Assembly: GCF_000716875.1 (NCBI RefSeq)
Contig: NZ_JNWQ01000124.1
Coordinates: 1 to 14,737, forward strand
DNA: 14,737 nucleotides
From: Streptomyces novaecaesareae
Lineage (GTDB): Bacteria > Actinomycetota > Actinomycetes > Streptomycetales > Streptomycetaceae
Reading direction: 5' to 3'
Shown: one piece after another, positions 13,103-14,737 of the stretch
How the letters are laid out: each line of letters begins with the position of its first letter
Position numbering within the stretch: the first letter of the stretch is position 1
Notes under the pieces: model-generated
Told to the model about the DNA's origin: nothing
Databases searched by the model: none
Seen by the model: the letters and a program-made list of their open reading frames with translations, nothing else
Made by a program: the position numbers and the translations under genes

Positions 13103-14608
13103 TCAGCTCGCCGGGCAGAAGACGTCCTCGGCCGGGCGCCTGCCGGTGACCAGGTAGTCCGTCACCACCGCGTCGCCGCAGGCGTTCCCGTTGGCGACGT
13201 AGACGTCGTGGCCGCCGGAGTCCACCGTCACCATCCGGGCCCGGTCACCGAACGCCGCACGCAGCTTGAGCGCGCCCTGGTACGGGGTGGCGACGTCGCG
13301 CAGGTTCTGGGCCAGCAGGACGTTCGCCGGGCCGCGGTCGGTCACCGTCACCGGCGGCTCGGCGGGCGCGAACGGCCAGAAGGCGCAGGGCATCACGTTC
13401 ACCGGCATGCCCGCGGTGAGCGGATGGGCGGCCCGCTCGGCGGCGACGTCCTTGACGTACCCGGCCGGGTCGGTCGGCCACGTGACGTCGTTGCACAGGG
13501 TGCCGACCGAGACGGCGATGGTGTTCTGCACGGCCTGCACGGCCTGCTCGGGCAGCGCCGCCGGGGCGGGCAGCGGGCGGCGGCCGAGGCCGGCCAGCAT
13601 CAGCCGGGCCAGGTCGGGGAACTTGGCGTCCGCGTACAGGCTCTGCAGCATGGTCTCGCGCAGCACGTTCCCGTTCAGCTCCGCCGGGTCGGCGCCGGGC
13701 CAGGGCAGCGGCGCCCGGTCCAGGCGGGCGGCGAGGTCGAGGAAGAGCGGACGGACCTCCTCGGGGGTGTCCGCGACCCGGTCCGGATTGCCGGGCGACG
13801 CCGCCCACGCGGCGAAGTCCGGGAAGCGGTCCTCGACGCCCCGGCCGAAGGCGGCGAGCCAGCCGCGCTCCACCCGGGTCGGGTCCGGGTTGTCGTTGCT
13901 GTCCAGCACGATCCGGTCGGTCCGCTGCGGGAACATGGTGGCGTAGACGGCGCCCGGGTAGGTGCCGTACGAGGTGCCCCAGGCGGAGAGGCGGCGCTCG
14001 CCGAGGGCCCGGCGGATGCCGTCGATGTCGCGGGCCTCGTTCGCGGTGGAGATGCTGCGCAGTACCGGGCCGCCGTTGCGGGCGCAGGTCTCGGCGACGC
14101 GGCGCTCGTAGGCGACGTTCCCGTCGATCGAGCCGTCGGCGGCGGGCCAGGGGCGCAGCTTGACCATCGCCAGGTCGGAGCGGTCGAGGTCGCAGCTGAC
14201 CGGGGTGGAGCGGCCGACGCCGCGCGGGTCGAAGCCGACCAGGTCGAAGCGGTCCAGGACGGACTGCGGGAGGCGCTGGGCCGCGCTGCCGGGGATGTCC
14301 AGGCCCGAGCCGCCCGGCCCGCCGGGGATGGTGAGCAGAACGCCGTGGCGCAGGGCCGGCTTGGCGGCGGGGATGCGGGAGATCGCGAGGGTGATCTGCT
14401 CGCCCTGCGGATCGCGGTAGTCGAGTGGGACGGTGACGGTGGCGCACTGCTGACGAGGGTCGGTCTTCCCGCCGCAGGCCGACCAGGCGAGGCGGTCCTT
14501 GCCCTGGTTCGGTGCGTCGGCGGCGGCAGGCAGAGCGGTCAGCGCGGTGACGGCGAGGGCAGCGGCCGCGGTCGCGGCGGCGGTGCTGGCGATCATGTTC
14601 TTCGGCAT
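13103..14608 (-). CDS. Secreted alpha/beta-hydrolase peptidase (Tap/SlpD-like tripeptidyl aminopeptidase family)
   Basis: 501 residues from the ATG at 14608. A signal peptide with a hydrophobic alanine-rich core is expected to be cut after ALPAAA (about residue 30), so the enzyme is exported. The oxyanion-hole block is IPGGPGGSG (94-102). The nucleophile elbow is GTSYGTYPGA with Ser213. Asp438 in RDVATPYQGA and His467 in SGGHDVY complete the triad, and the end of the protein is the TAP-like C-terminal domain. Relatives in Streptomyces include Tap and the SlpD/SlpE mycelium-associated proteinases, which trim tripeptides or other N-terminal peptides. The exact specificity is not shown here. The start has only a weak ribosome binding site; an ATG at 14596 is a less likely alternative because it shortens the basic part of the signal peptide. 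It is 178 bp upstream of the PBP gene on the same strand. Confidence 0.93.
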   Translation of the reverse strand: MPKNMIASTAAATAAAALAVTALTALPAAADAPNQGKDRLAWSACGGKTDPRQQCATVTVPLDYRDPQGEQITLAISRIPAAKPALRHGVLLTIPGGPGGSGLDIPGSAAQRLPQSVLDRFDLVGFDPRGVGRSTPVSCDLDRSDLAMVKLRPWPAADGSIDGNVAYERRVAETCARNGGPVLRSISTANEARDIDGIRRALGERRLSAWGTSYGTYPGAVYATMFPQRTDRIVLDSNDNPDPTRVERGWLAAFGRGVEDRFPDFAAWAASPGNPDRVADTPEEVRPLFLDLAARLDRAPLPWPGADPAELNGNVLRETMLQSLYADAKFPDLARLMLAGLGRRPLPAPAALPEQAVQAVQNTIAVSVGTLCNDVTWPTDPAGYVKDVAAERAAHPLTAGMPVNVMPCAFWPFAPAEPPVTVTDRGPANVLLAQNLRDVATPYQGALKLRAAFGDRARMVTVDSGGHDVYVANGNACGDAVVTDYLVTGRRPAEDVFCPAS

Positions 14609-14665
14609 GCCCAAGAGTCTGCTGCGACAGGGGACTTGGGCCCATCCGGGCAGCGGGCCGGTCGG

Positions 14666-14719
14666 GGGTGGGGTAATCCCCCGCCCGCCGGGTGGAGGCC
14701 GCATCCGGGTGCGGCCTCC
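14666..14719. terminator. Hairpins at the right edge of the window
   Basis: GGAGGCCGCA (14694-14703) pairs perfectly with TGCGGCCTCC (14710-14719) around a 6-base loop. Just before it, GGGG (14670-14673) and CCCC (14678-14681) can pair around TAAT, extended by GGG (14666-14668) with CCC (14684-14686). They lie 58-111 bases upstream of the peptidase start. They most likely terminate a minus-strand gene that lies beyond the window, which cannot be seen. Confidence 0.5.
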
Positions 14720-14737
14720 GGTGGGGTCGGGGGTGGG

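Noticed and set aside
12943..13149. 68-codon plus-strand frame in the PBP-peptidase gap
   Set aside because: It overlaps the PBP promoter region and the peptidase 3' end, lacks a ribosome binding site and has no family resemblance.
1..14737. CRISPR arrays, tRNA or rRNA genes, phage or toxin-antitoxin modules
   Set aside because: I saw no regularly spaced repeats, no tRNA or rRNA-like sequence and no protein with motifs of those systems. Without tools, short or divergent examples could be missed.

Overview
The window is very GC-rich (roughly 70-75% by eye), with almost every third codon position G or C, TTG as well as ATG starts, and purine-rich GGAGG-type ribosome binding sites. Together with the gene content (a CYP105-like P450 beside a 3Fe-4S ferredoxin, a Tap-like secreted peptidase and a large class A penicillin-binding protein), this points to a Streptomyces or Kitasatospora chromosome. 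A 78-residue protein of DUF6296 type leans slightly toward Kitasatospora; this is inference from memory of the family.

Layout. Positions 1-198 hold the last 52 codons of an IS200/IS605-type TnpB and the element's hairpin right end, which is probably also the scaffold of its omega RNA. A 301-bp stretch without a recognised gene follows. Next come an ATP-dependent DNA ligase (500-2053, +) and a ferredoxin plus cytochrome P450 pair (2327-3865, +). A strong hairpin then precedes a 54-residue acidic small protein (4024-4188, +), a second strong hairpin, and a 112-residue unknown protein (4315-4653, +). A run of four minus-strand genes occupies 4673-6544: DUF2277, a DUF6296-like protein, DUF427 and a 302-residue helical unknown.

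A DHA1-type MFS exporter (6698-7891, +) has two palindromes upstream and runs convergently into a gamma-carbonic anhydrase gene (7888-8415, -), the two stop codons sharing CTAG. A DJ-1/PfpI protein (8566-9132, -) is divergent from an RBBP9/YdeN-like serine hydrolase (9389-9937, +), which is followed by a membrane protein of unknown function (9957-10556, +). A class A penicillin-binding protein (10621-12924, -) and a secreted Tap-like peptidase (13103-14608, -) complete the set, and a perfect 10-bp hairpin lies near the right edge.

How the genes fit together. Ferredoxin and P450 form an obvious electron-transfer/oxidation pair; no reductase is visible. The PBP and secreted peptidase act outside the membrane. 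The rest looks like ordinary chromosomal housekeeping and accessory genes in short transcription units. I see no clear novel multi-gene system. The items most worth checking are the TnpB right end with its implied guide, the free-standing acidic small gene bracketed by hairpins, and the palindrome pair before the MFS gene.
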